Part shown: positions 59,901-64,000 of the stretch, one piece after another
Position numbering within the stretch: position 1 is the stretch's first letter
Layout: each line of letters opens with the position of its first letter
Source: Siphonodentalium dalli
Lineage: Eukaryota; Mollusca; Scaphopoda; Gadilida; Siphonodentaliidae
Assembly (NCBI GenBank): GCA_032622095.1
Contig: CP136063.1
Span: 178,293,956 to 178,357,955, forward strand
Length of the DNA: 64,000 nucleotides
Direction: 5' to 3'
Position numbers and translations under genes: made by a program
Notes under the pieces: generated by a model
Seen by the model: the letters and a program-made list of their open reading frames with translations, nothing else
Databases searched by the model: none
What the model was told of the DNA's origin: nothing

Positions 59901-60837
59901 CCGGTACGCAATATACGTTATTAATCAAAGTTACCCCATTGTTCATATTTTTAAATTTGTTTCTATTATAAATTTTACTCGTCAATGATAAAACAAGTAA
60001 CGAATACATAAACAGAAAACAGTTCATAAAAATACAGTGTAAATACAATACAATACAGTTATTATATATCTTACTATTTGACTATTATATATTATTATAC
60101 GGTAAATAGCATCATTTATATGCAACGTCAGAAATTGTTGATTAATCCTTTCTCATCAAAGTTCCCGTTACCTGTTTACCGTCGTTCCGCTATTTTGATT
60201 TGTCGTATTATTTGCGGATGAAACAGTTTGTTTATATTTACTGAAACTCGCATCGCGTGAAACCCGAAATGTGTTGTTCTGCGAGATACCCCCATAGCTC
60301 CATTGACACGGCCAGATCAGCCTGTCAGTATACATCCATAGGGCGTAACAACGAATAGTATATATGCTTTTTCTGTCGGTGGATCATGGGGAAAACCTAA
60401 TAAAATAAGCAATTGTTTCCGACCAGAATGTAATCCACCAGCTCTGATCAATACATTTCACCACAGTGTAAAACAAATCTGCGGATATCAGACCAAATGT
60501 CGTAGTGTTGTTAGTGTACCGTATAGGATTTGAATTGGAAATAAAAGACTGTTTTTATATATTAAAAAAAACCACGAAGAAACTAAATTCTTCATGTTAT
60601 TTCTCATACTATATTATTCTGTTGCAGGGTTTCTGCGGAGCTTTGAAATCGGTTGTGAATCCCACTTATGATTGGGGTCCATATTTGGACAAACACCGAT
60701 CTCTGGACCCGGACCGGTATAATCTCCTTGGTAACGGCGATCCGACAGACGGGAAACACGATAATATCCGATATAACACGAACGACGGATACGTTTCAGA
60801 CGATATTTCAAACAAAATACAAATCAGCAGACTTTAG
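23805..60837 (+). CDS. SLC6-family Na+/Cl- coupled transporter gene (14 exons, 5' end missing)
   Basis: Plasma-membrane symporter of the SLC6 (neurotransmitter:sodium symporter) family, expected to import a small amino-acid-like substrate with Na+ and Cl-. Fourteen exons (listed separately) join in one frame with GT-AG junctions to give 664 residues plus stop. Seen in order: TM1 with GNVWRFP, TM2 ending ELSWGQF, TM3 with VYY, a long cysteine-containing EL2, TM4-TM5, TM6 with [15 protein letters not shown]7 with NSFTS, TM8 with GMDSVF, TM9-TM12, and a C-tail with DWGPYL. The TM6 Gln and Ser and the TM7 Asn and Ser correspond to GAT1 Q291, S295, N327 and S331, so Cl- dependence is expected. TM8 Asp-Ser matches the Na2 site. 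TM1 reads WAVGLGN, with Gly where SERT has Asp98, arguing against a monoamine substrate. Overall it looks closest to glycine/GABA-type members, but substrate is inference. The start-codon exon is not identified. Confidence 0.95.
24139..24285 (+). repeat. 72-bp tandem duplication in intron 1
   Basis: Two near-identical copies of TATCCGCATCCC-ATCACAAA-AGTATGTATACATATATAAA, 72 bp apart. Confidence 0.75.
24360..24847. mobile_element. TTAA-flanked MITE, AGGGGTACTGTACGCCA ends
   Basis: 488 bp with perfect 17-bp terminal inverted repeats AGGGGTACTGTACGCCA / TGGCGTACAGTACCCCT and TTAA on both sides (24356-24359 and 24848-24851). piggyBac-type insertion in SLC6 intron 1. No coding capacity. Confidence 0.85.
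25050..25215 (+). repeat. Interspersed repeat, second copy inverted at 46592-46730
   Basis: Shares GACTCTCGATGGCGAAATC, TCGCCGATAG and CCCGAATCGAG with the reverse complement of 46592-46730. A (TTCAA)n-type run precedes it at 24908-24928. Possibly a LINE 3' region. Confidence 0.65.
25389..25520 (+). CDS. SLC6 exon 'b' (TM2, first intracellular loop)
   Basis: Acceptor gtttcag, donor ACAG|gtgagt, phase 1 at both ends. Encodes [11 protein letters not shown]...LELSWGQF (TM2) and the loop [16 protein letters not shown]. The GQF/Y and the WK-x-CP-x-F pattern are SLC6 hallmarks. Confidence 0.95.
26150..26285 (+). repeat. Solo arm of the 38783-39306 MITE family
   Basis: Shares TTGGCTTCGG, GAGGAACCCACCCATCAAAG, GCTCAG-GTGAT and ATATCGATTTTT with the left arm of the element at 38783, but lacks the full foldback. 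Confidence 0.65.
26518..26821. mobile_element. TTAA-flanked MITE, AGKCCCACWTAATTTTCGAA ends
   Basis: 304 bp with inverted ends AGGCCCACATAATTTTCGAA / TTCGAAAATTAAGTGGGACT and TTAA at both flanks (26514-26517 and 26822-26825). In SLC6 intron 2. Confidence 0.8.
27855..28180 (+). repeat. Tandem GGACGGGTCAAATC repeat (~118-bp units)
   Basis: Units contain GGTACTTTTGTCC, GTGTTTTGGACGGGTCAAATC, TTGACCT and TCAATTCAAGGTCAAAT. The same family recurs at 31480-32250. Confidence 0.7.
28213..29115. mobile_element. Element with ~150-bp terminal inverted repeats
   Basis: Arms begin AGTGATACATTTGTTGG and end with its complement, continuing through ACATTTCAATACATA, GCAAAACAACGAGCCTCAT and AATGTCCGGACCGTGTTGC. 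The interior has a 184-bp direct repeat (TCCAACACGTAATTATGTTT at ~28389 and ~28570). No clear target duplication. Confidence 0.65.
29935..30417 (+). repeat. Unclassified interspersed repeat 'R', copy 1 (SLC6 intron 2)
   Basis: Shares AAAAGGTGTAGTTG-GAATTTC, TTACATTATTATGTCAATAATG and the terminal TTACCATTTCTGAYTATGG-TTTCTTG with copies at 43080-43446 (same strand), 45184-46060 and 59429-60290 (opposite strand). Ends 142 bp before exon 'c'. It has no coding capacity. May be a SINE or MITE; class unresolved. Confidence 0.7.
30560..30787 (+). CDS. SLC6 exon 'c' (TM3, start of EL2)
   Basis: Acceptor ttcgcag, donor ATAT|gtaagt, phase 1 at both ends. Encodes TM3 ([13 protein letters not shown]), whose tyrosine corresponds to the substrate-site tyrosine of the family, then [15 protein letters not shown] with the conserved EL2 cysteine pair (C-x8-C). 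An N-glycosylation sequon follows (NNET). Confidence 0.95.
31396..31445 (+). repeat. TGTA microsatellite
   Basis: TGTATGTATGTATG run degrading into TGTG/GCATG. Confidence 0.85.
31480..32255 (+). repeat. Tandem GGACGGGTCAAATC repeat (~129-bp units)
   Basis: Units at ~31870, ~31999 and ~32127 contain GAGTGTTT-GG-GGGTCAAATC and TCAATTCAAGGTCAAAT, with ends CCGGACGAAGT-GGGTCCACGAGCTA. A related fragment at 31480-31750 ends CCCGAACGAAGTCGAGTACATCAGCTA. Same family as 27855. Confidence 0.7.
32256..33700. other. Intronic, no gene seen
   Basis: AT-rich intron 3 sequence. Overlapping open frames on both strands at 32708-33110 have no recognisable similarity. Confidence 0.4.
33701..34005 (+). repeat. 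170-bp tandem duplication
   Basis: Two copies starting TAAAAAGAT-CTTACC at 33701 and 33871, sharing GTTCACTTTATAAACT and ACTGAGTCATCTTTGTCATG. The first contains AATAAA at 33854. Confidence 0.75.
34978..35348 (+). repeat. (ATC)n microsatellite followed by (CAA)n
   Basis: About 340 bp of degenerate CAT/ATC trinucleotides, then (CAA)n at ~35318-35348. It lies directly at the 3' end of the - strand LINE at 35376, so on that strand it reads (GTT)n then (GAT)n. The long His/Ile/Asp frames across it are repeat artefacts. Confidence 0.85.
35376..37627 (-). pseudogene. 5'-truncated, nearly intact LINE reverse-transcriptase ORF
   Basis: The - strand frame opens just after a stop near 37630 and runs through [34 protein letters not shown] and [12 protein letters not shown] (fingers/palm), then GVRQGG and [11 protein letters not shown] (catalytic YADD intact). 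The thumb/connection follows, and a C-terminal CTIC-x9-H-x4-C zinc-finger-like motif. Only two lesions are visible: an in-frame TGA at 36850-36852 and a one-base shift near 36690 just after GVRQGGKL. The endonuclease domain is absent (5' truncation within SLC6 intron 3). The clade is not assigned. It is the youngest-looking LINE in the window. Confidence 0.9.
37640..38778. other. Intronic, no gene seen
   Basis: AT-rich intron 3 sequence with no recognisable feature. Confidence 0.4.
38783..39306. mobile_element. TTAA-flanked foldback MITE, AGGTACTCAAT ends
   Basis: 524 bp with ~130-bp inverted arms (AGGTACTCAATCCGATCAGA / complement; TTTGGCTTCGGGGGTAAAAA; GAGGAACCCACCCATCAAAG) and TTAA at both flanks (38779-38782 and 39307-39310). 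In intron 3. A solo arm is at 26150. Confidence 0.85.
39311..40283. other. Intronic, no gene seen
   Basis: Intron 3, 3' part; nothing recognised before the acceptor of exon 'd'. Confidence 0.4.
40284..40452 (+). CDS. SLC6 exon 'd' (extended EL2)
   Basis: Acceptor caatttcag, donor TGGGG|gtgagt, phase 1 in and 2 out. Codes only extracellular loop 2 and ends in the family-typical SAEYWG. It carries three N-glycosylation sequons (NET, NDT, NSS) and two cysteines beyond the conserved EL2 pair. The loop is longer than usual for the family (about 95 residues from the conserved pair to TM4). Confidence 0.9.
40855..41075 (+). repeat. AAACGTTGATT-GGGTACCCA minisatellite, copy 1
   Basis: Repeated ~28-bp units with GAAACGTTGATT and GGGTACCCA-GAT, bounded by TTGGTCAAGT on the left and GACGTRACGTC on the right. 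The same framework recurs at 56997-57178 and a shorter piece at 46476-46550, all in SLC6 introns. Confidence 0.65.
41115..41420 (+). repeat. ~148-bp tandem duplication with poly-G
   Basis: Two copies share TCTGAAATGAAAACGC, TTTCAGAAATTGTGTA and AGTGCAAA-AGAAGTCATT. The second runs into an ~18-base G tract at 41400. Confidence 0.7.
41666..41804 (+). CDS. SLC6 exon 'e' (end of EL2, TM4)
   Basis: Acceptor aatttcag, donor GGCAAG|gtgaga, phase 2 in and 0 out. Encodes [20 protein letters not shown] and TM4 ([20 protein letters not shown]), ending KSTGK, the usual TM4-TM5 loop. Confidence 0.95.
42205..42351 (+). CDS. SLC6 exon 'f' (TM5, EL3)
   Basis: Acceptor attttcag, donor CCGAAG|gtaggt, phase 0. 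Encodes [20 protein letters not shown] (TM5; the TATFPY motif is highly conserved in SLC6) and EL3 with LPG...GI-x-FYL-x-PD. Confidence 0.95.
43080..43446 (+). repeat. Interspersed repeat 'R', copy 2 (SLC6 intron 6)
   Basis: Similar to 29935-30417 through TTGAGCGCGTTACCATTTCTG and TTTCTTG. It ends 26 bp before exon 'g', so the acceptor's pyrimidine tract is nearly adjacent to it. Confidence 0.7.
43473..43576 (+). CDS. SLC6 exon 'g' (TM6)
   Basis: Acceptor ataattttag, donor TACAG|gtacag, phase 0 in and 2 out. Encodes [18 protein letters not shown] and [13 protein letters not shown]6 contributes to the substrate, Na1 and Cl- sites; the Gln of SQIF and the Ser of GSYN are retained. The donor lies inside the 8-bp target duplication of a MITE that starts at intron position +4. 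An interspersed-repeat copy ends 26 bp before the exon. Confidence 0.95.
43580..43788. mobile_element. hAT-like foldback MITE, family 1, copy 2, at exon 'g' donor
   Basis: Close copy of 2700-2911: starts CAGTAATGCTCTAAGTAATC and ends GAAGTCGATTACTTAGAGCAT. An 8-bp duplication TACAGGTA lies at 43572-43579 and 43789-43796; the right terminus has lost about 5 bases relative to copy 1. The left duplication contains the exon junction (TACAG|GTA), so the element begins at intron position +4. Confidence 0.85.
44626..44750 (+). CDS. SLC6 exon 'h' (TM7, EL4a)
   Basis: Acceptor tattcag, donor TGGAG|gtaatg, phase 2 in and 1 out. Encodes [18 protein letters not shown] (TM7; Asn and Ser of NSFTS are Cl-/Na1-site positions in the family), GFMAH, and the start of EL4. 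Confidence 0.95.
45184..46060 (-). repeat. Interspersed repeat 'R', copy 3 (fullest)
   Basis: In reverse orientation, starting at the CCATAGTCAGAAATGGTAAC end. It has an internal repeat (ATATTGGTT...TCAGAATTCCGTTAAAA at ~45260 and ~45650) and the ACCTTTTACCGGACTCGGCCTCC and CAGCGCCCACAGCTTTCTAG segments shared with copy 1. Ends ~40 bp before exon 'i'. Confidence 0.7.
46103..46215 (+). CDS. SLC6 exon 'i' (EL4b, TM8)
   Basis: Acceptor aatttccag, donor AGTGTC|gtaaga, phase 1 in and 0 out. Encodes [20 protein letters not shown] (EL4b) and TM8 ([17 protein letters not shown]). The Asp-Ser of GMDS corresponds to the Na2 site; the next residue is Val where relatives mostly have Gln or Thr. Confidence 0.95.
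46476..46550 (+). repeat. AAACGTTGATT minisatellite, short copy
   Basis: Two units (ATCTCGAAACGTTGATTTGAG, TCTTTGAAACGTTGATTATG split by ATCCAGGATC). Same family as 40855 and 56997. Confidence 0.6.
46592..46730 (-). repeat. Inverted copy of 25050-25215 repeat
   Basis: Reverse-complement similarity including CTCGATTCGGGA, CTATCGGCGA and GATTTCGCCATCGAGAGTC. Confidence 0.65.
46968..47099 (+). CDS. SLC6 exon 'j' (end TM8, TM9)
   Basis: Acceptor cgtttcag, donor ACAAAG|gtgagt, phase 0. Encodes [16 protein letters not shown] (the EGFITALVD motif is typical) and TM9 up to LAIPQSTK. A 441-bp MITE begins at intron position +10, with its target duplication covering donor positions +2 to +9. Confidence 0.95.
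47109..47549. mobile_element. hAT-like MITE, family 2, copy 2, at exon 'j' donor
   Basis: 441 bp, with ends CACGCCTGAAAATAGTG and a complement of CAAGCCTGCAAATAATG. Arms share GTCTGTCATTTGCAGAATGAG and a GCTAGCCCGC segment. A perfect 8-bp duplication TGAGTCAA lies at 47101-47108 and 47550-47557. The left copy is intron positions +2 to +9 of the exon 'j' donor. Longer relative of 3756-3858. Confidence 0.85.
48200..50850 (+). repeat. Satellite-like degenerate tandem region with ~1.9-kb higher order
   Basis: Many diverged ~140-150 bp units with TTTCCACCAAATTGATACA, CATGATACGAGGAATCTAAT and GTGGTTTAA. The opening block (TTACGAG-AAGATAATGG, TCTAAAGTGACGC, TCAGGGGCAGAAAA) recurs ~1.92 kb later (48205 and 50125). 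Noncoding, in SLC6 intron 10. Confidence 0.7.
48523..49290. mobile_element. Inverted-repeat element containing four exact-period 158-bp units
   Basis: Arms of ~100 bp: ATATGGCAAGAAACGTGGCC ... GCCGAGACAGGCGAGACAGAA and complement. Between them four units start TGAAAACATTAG at 48631, 48789, 48947 and 49105, exactly 158 bp apart, each with TCTCGGTCTGT-CCAG and CAGGAAATATCAAAGGTAAA. It sits inside the wider satellite region. No coding capacity. Confidence 0.8.
52384..52483 (+). CDS. SLC6 exon 'k' (TM10)
   Basis: Acceptor ctatttcag, donor TATATG|gttcgt, phase 0 in and 1 out. Encodes [19 protein letters not shown] and VIGVVWVYG (TM10). The donor is weak: only GT and the +5 G fit the consensus. 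The frame continues correctly into the next exon only if this GT is used. Confidence 0.9.
52952..53282. mobile_element. TTAA-flanked foldback MITE, AGGCACGGTTGG ends
   Basis: 331 bp with ~120-bp inverted arms (CGAAG-CCA-CCGTG ends; GGGTATTGCTG / CAGCAATACCC; AGAAAGAATATTAAA / complement) and TTAA at 52948-52951 and 53283-53286. In intron 11. Confidence 0.8.
54281..55260. mobile_element. Complex inverted-repeat element in intron 11
   Basis: Outer arms (TCTCACTAAAAGCCGA / TCGGCTTTCAGTG; CATCCTCCAGGACT / complement; CCATTCCCCAAGTCCGTAG / CTACGGACTTGGGGAATGG) enclose extra copies of a GCGATCGGTGC ... AACCGGYCGT ... TTAACAATRGC segment at ~54420, ~54710 and ~55055. Noncoding. Confidence 0.65.
55430..55530 (+). 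CDS. SLC6 exon 'l' (IL5, TM11)
   Basis: Acceptor gtttacag, donor ATTACG|gtaagt, phase 1 in and 0 out. Encodes [20 protein letters not shown] (the F-x-x-D-x-x-x-M-x-G-x-x-P loop typical of SLC6) and the first part of TM11. Confidence 0.95.
55800..56620 (+). repeat. ~180-bp tandem units (CAGCCATCTTGGATTTTACTC)
   Basis: Repeated CCATCTTGGATTTTACTCTT, GCATGACTAAATC, TTTGGCA-ACC and GGGGTGACCTCTCGATGGGA. Follows GTACCCTTCAGCAC repeats at 55580-55850. In intron 12. Confidence 0.65.
56997..57178 (+). repeat. AAACGTTGATT minisatellite, copy 3
   Basis: Framework TTGGTCAAGT ... GTTGATTATAC ... CCAGGATCTCGAAACGTT ... GGTACCCAGGATATCC ... GACGTAACGTC parallels 40855-41075. Confidence 0.6.
57651..59221. 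mobile_element. TTAA-flanked piggyBac-like non-autonomous element, copy B
   Basis: 1571 bp bounded by TTAA (57647-57650 and 59222-59225), with ends CCCTTTGAACCC / GGGTTCAAAGGG, reversed relative to copy A (12839-14410). The non-hairpin end is near-identical to copy A (GATCGACACCCTGACCC, GGGCTCCCAGTGGTA). The hairpin end has CACCGA-TATT-TAGGTG at 57667-57682 and CACCGA-TATT-TCGGTG at 57710-57725. Internal diverged tandem units. It ends 26 bp before exon 'm'. Confidence 0.85.
59248..59415 (+). CDS. SLC6 exon 'm' (TM11 end, TM12)
   Basis: Acceptor gattccag, donor AAAACG|gtaaga, phase 0. Encodes [20 protein letters not shown], the conserved WAQWIGW before TM12, and TM12 itself. A 1571-bp TTAA-flanked element ends 26 bp before the acceptor, and another repeat begins 14 bp after the donor, so this exon is squeezed between two repeats. 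Confidence 0.95.
59429..60290 (-). repeat. Interspersed repeat 'R', copy 4 (SLC6 intron 13)
   Basis: Starts CAAGAAAACCATAGTCAGAA at intron position +14 and includes the CCCGAAATGTGTTGT-CTGCGAGATA segment shared with copy 3. Confidence 0.65.
60628..60837 (+). CDS. SLC6 terminal exon 'n' (cytosolic C-tail, stop)
   Basis: Acceptor tgttgcag, phase 0, ending in TAG. Encodes a hydrophilic C-tail of 69 residues that opens [20 protein letters not shown]. The DWGP motif is common in C-tails of this family. No canonical C-terminal PDZ ligand is obvious. Confidence 0.9.
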   Translation, partial: GFCGALKSVVNPTYDWGPYLDKHRSLDPDRYNLLGNGDPTDGKHDNIRYNTNDGYVSDDISNKIQISRL

Positions 60838-60918
60838 GTGGAAACTGGAACCAAGAATGAGTCTTCTCATTCCACCAAAACCACGTAACTCTGTTCGTTG
60901 CACAGTTTGTACACTTCA

Positions 60919-60924
60919 ATAAAT
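60919..60924 (+). terminator. Polyadenylation signal of the SLC6 gene
   Basis: Canonical AATAAA 82 nt after the stop codon, in a short 3' UTR. Placement is consistent with transcript ending near 60940. Not proven without transcript data. Confidence 0.65.
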
Positions 60925-61206
60925 GCAAAAAGTACACATGAAAATGCTATCATGTCGACGGTGCATGGATGGTTTTCTTGTGGTTGTTACATGCTGGTGT
61001 GCATGTTCTCGATTACTCGTTTACAGGAAAGTTCTGTTAACTAATTAAGACATATATACACACACAACCACCATTACAAGACGACAAGTCAATGAGATAT
61101 AGCTGTGCATTCAAGCTAAAAGAGAAAGTATGAAACTTAACACGAGGCAGTTTAACAAGGCTTTGATGTGTTACCTGGCCCCCAAAAAGACAAACTATCA
61201 CAATTT

Positions 61207-61289
61207 ATAAATAGAGGATCTACAACGAGTTCCCAGGTTATAGCGAAAATTCCGCTATAAACTGGGGACGAGTTGTAGATTCTATTTAT
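61207..61289. repeat. Palindrome (ATCTACAAC ... GTTGTAGAT)
   Basis: Near-perfect inverted repeat with arms ATAAATAGAGGATCTACAAC and GTTGTAGATTCTATTTAT extending inward to TTATAGCG/CGCTATAA. Probable small foldback element. Confidence 0.7.
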
Positions 61290-61610
61290 TACATGATCCA
61301 AAACATCGATAAAACTTACTTAAATCAATAATTGGAACGTGAAATCTAGCATCGGCTTCTATAAGGCCTGCGATGACGTTTCGCGTAACTATGCATTGTT
61401 TGCCCGCCTAAAAAAATAGTCCCAGATACATAAAGACTTTCACGCATTTAATGGTGTATATTTAATGTAATAACTTTTCAAACACTTCACTTATTAGAGT
61501 TTTGTTGCAAAAATAGTATTTTGAGACATAGAGTACGGAATGTAAACAGACGACAAACCGGAAGTCAAATGTCACCTGGCACTATTTCCTGTTATAAAAC
61601 GAACGTTTAA

Positions 61611-61770
61611 TATTATACAGTTATCGCATTGTTTCGAGGTTGACACGAGGAATTGTCAACCCGATGAAGTCAATATTCACCAAGGCCGTAGGCCGAGGTG
61701 AATATTGGCTTCCGAGGGCTGACAATTCCTCGTGTCAACCAAGAAATAATGCGATAACTGTTTTATTATA
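61611..61770. repeat. 160-bp palindrome (CAGTTATCGCAT ... ATGCGATAACTG)
   Basis: Outer arms CAGTTATCGCATTGTTTC / GAAATAATGCGATAACTG, then GGTTGACACGAGGAATTGTC / GACAATTCCTCGTGTCAACC, centre ACCAAGGCCGTAGGCCGAGGT. Foldback repeats of this style are frequent in marine invertebrate genomes. The open frame across it is an artefact. Confidence 0.8.
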
Positions 61771-64000
61771 TGAAACGCGCTTTGATTGGACAAGACGTTG
61801 TGACGTACAACGTCGCTGGAAAACCTGATCAATTTTCAGGTCTGATAATAAGTTATGTTAACCCCTGAATTTTCTGACGTCACTCAGAACTGATATTAAC
61901 CTGTTGTTTCATTAATGAGGTGAACATCGTTAGATATCTCGATTTTTTCGTTACGTTTTAACATAGGAATTGGGGAAAGAAACTTATGATCATATAATAA
62001 CACAATTTATCGAATGGGTTTATTGAATGGAATAAGTGTAGGATCATGTAATAAAGAGCGTTATTGCATCGGTGTCCAAATTCGCTCTTATATAGATTAT
62101 AGTACGTTCACGCACTAGCAAGTTTGCCTGATATGTTTTTATTTTGAAGGTATCTCGTCATAGAAAACCATATGGTACCAGAATATGAACGCCCAACTGC
62201 GAATAAAATTAACTATGACCAAAGCCATGCAACGGCAAGAGCAGTAAAATTTCTGAAGTTCCACATGTAACCGTGCTACTGACGTTTGCCTTCAGACACC
62301 TGCAGTATTATTGATTATTTACTGGCAAATTTACTTAGCATTTAGGAGTTTTTACTTCTCAAGTAGTTCGCTATGGTATTCAAATACATTTCATAAGAAT
62401 TTTACGTTCTTTTATGGCACATTATAGCTTTCTGTATCGAATTGCCTGCACAAAGTGTGCCGGGAGAATTTGGGAGTGGGTGAATTTTCGCATTCTTAAT
62501 TATATATTTTATACTTATTCAGTCCTATTAGTCCACAACCCCTAGTATGCCTTGGTCGTGGCGCTTGTGTATTATTAAAGAAGTTAATTGATAGAAATTT
62601 GTATTTCTTATTTGTGTGGATGCCGGAAAATTAACTTATGAATTATGAATAATTTGATGTCACATCGAATGGACATCTTTAGAAGCCCATTTGGAGCCTT
62701 AATCGTTTATATACTGAATGGATTCTCCCATTCACTGATGAAAGTATACATTGGAATATCTATTATTCATTTGAATGGATGTTCAGTTAATAAAATCAGA
62801 CGACAGAAAAATTGAAAGATAATACAAATGCTGATGGATTTATATCAATGAGTGGGCAATGGTCAGATAATAAGCTCAACACACGATATATGATCGTTTG
62901 TTGAACCTATTATCTGAATATCAAATTTACAATAATATAATATATAAGGGAAAACTCAGTCTAGAAAGGGTTAAATTATACCAGGTAGTTCTCTCCTGTG
63001 TCACAACCATTATAATGGTCGGTACTGGTGATCACTATGTTGCATGAACTGGCCGCTGCCGACTTACTGCGGCAAACTTCAAGTCATGCCGATATCGGTA
63101 CGTCAGCAGTGGTACATGCCACCATCACATTATTACATTCAAGAAAATGCATAAAGGTGAAGTATTAAGGAATATATTGACTGATGTGATGTCAAAATAT
63201 GTCACTTAACGTTGTTACATCATGGTGAATTACACTGAAATAACTTGAGTTAGATTTCGAGTCGGTTCAACAGTTTTCTTTCCCACAAATGGCCGCTATA
63301 CCGACTGCTTGCATGATACATTTGCCATTATGATGCCACTGTGTTGCCTGTACAATCCGATGACGGCTGACTGCTGGCATACCAGTCCCAGCATGTACCT
63401 GCGTGTGACCGGAACCGGCATGTTTACTGTGTAGTAACCGTTGTGCAGCGCATTGGGTGATCAACCAAGCCACACAGAACCAAATTAATCCAACTAATTT
63501 ATTATTTTTCTGGCACACGTACGATGAAACAATAATAACAGGTAACAAAATTCATGATTTTTTCTTCACTCAGATGGCGCGTATAACTGGTGCAATTTAA
63601 AGCAGATCGTGGAATTGGAGGCACGGCAAACGCGCGTCTGTGTCTCAGAAGTTTTTGTTCGAGATGAGAATCACTTGCTTTGATTGTACCATTTAGCAGA
63701 ACACTCGTGGATGTGATTGCCAGATAATCAGAAATCTATACAAATATAACGACTCTCGGCAATATGACGGATTCCAGTCATTATGCAATAATTATATTTC
63801 GTCTTTGTATACTGTGGCTAGTGGCCAGATAATATCTGACTATACAAGAACAAAAAATCATATATAATTACTTTAGTTAATAAGAGATAAGAGATAATCA
63901 GCCATGCTTGTTGGTAAATGTTTCTGACAGCTCCGTTCCGATGTTTTTTATGTGTATTTTTTCAAAGTCATAACGAAAATTGCATTGCAATATATTATAT
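61771..64000. other. No gene seen downstream of SLC6
   Basis: AT-rich intergenic DNA. A 93-residue - strand frame at 63267-63548 has no recognisable similarity. Confidence 0.4.

Noticed and set aside
61640-61828. Small open frame at 61.7 kb
   Set aside because: It lies within the 160-bp palindrome and is a by-product of the foldback sequence.

Overview
This is an AT-rich stretch of animal nuclear DNA. It is most likely from a marine mollusc, probably a bivalve. The evidence is indirect: a tRNA-type SINE ending in a gcgacgtta...ccccaataaaa tail, runs of GACGGACGG joined to a GGTGAGCTAAAA end hairpin, the word GGGAGATAACTC, and two LINE families of a kind common in bivalves. Species cannot be named from the sequence.

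One gene can be read with confidence. It is a 12-TM SLC6-family sodium/chloride-coupled transporter on the + strand. Fourteen coding exons lie between 23805 and 60837, all with GT-AG junctions and a continuous reading frame (1995 coding nt, 664 residues plus stop), followed by AATAAA at 60919. The exon carrying the start codon was not found upstream. TM1 has glycine where monoamine transporters have aspartate, so an amino-acid-type substrate (glycine/GABA/taurine-like) is the better guess.

Layout: 1-8.9 kb holds low-order repeats and two small hAT-like MITEs (2700-2911 and 3756-3858). 8.9-14.4 kb holds a 2.4-kb foldback element with a nested hAT-like insertion, a LINE 3' fragment, and a 1.57-kb TTAA-flanked element. 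14.8-17.7 kb is a decayed LINE (- strand). 18.4-18.6 kb holds a possible - strand exon. 19.2-20.8 kb is a second nested pair of DNA transposons. 22.85-23.15 kb is a SINE. 23.8-60.9 kb is the SLC6 gene, whose introns are packed with TTAA-flanked MITEs, an unclassified interspersed repeat, a nearly intact LINE (35.4-37.6 kb), satellite-like arrays (48.2-50.8 kb) and a second 1.57-kb TTAA element. 60.9-64 kb holds two palindromes and no recognisable gene.

The strongest observations concern transposons against splice sites in the SLC6 gene. MITEs sit at intron position +4 after exon 7 and +10 after exon 10, each with an 8-bp target duplication that preserves or copies the splice donor. A TTAA element stops 26 bp before exon 13. 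Separately, the two 1.57-kb TTAA elements carry paired subterminal hairpins with identical geometry (43-bp period, dyad centres 24 and 67 nt from the end) but unrelated stem sequences. No new multi-gene system is seen.
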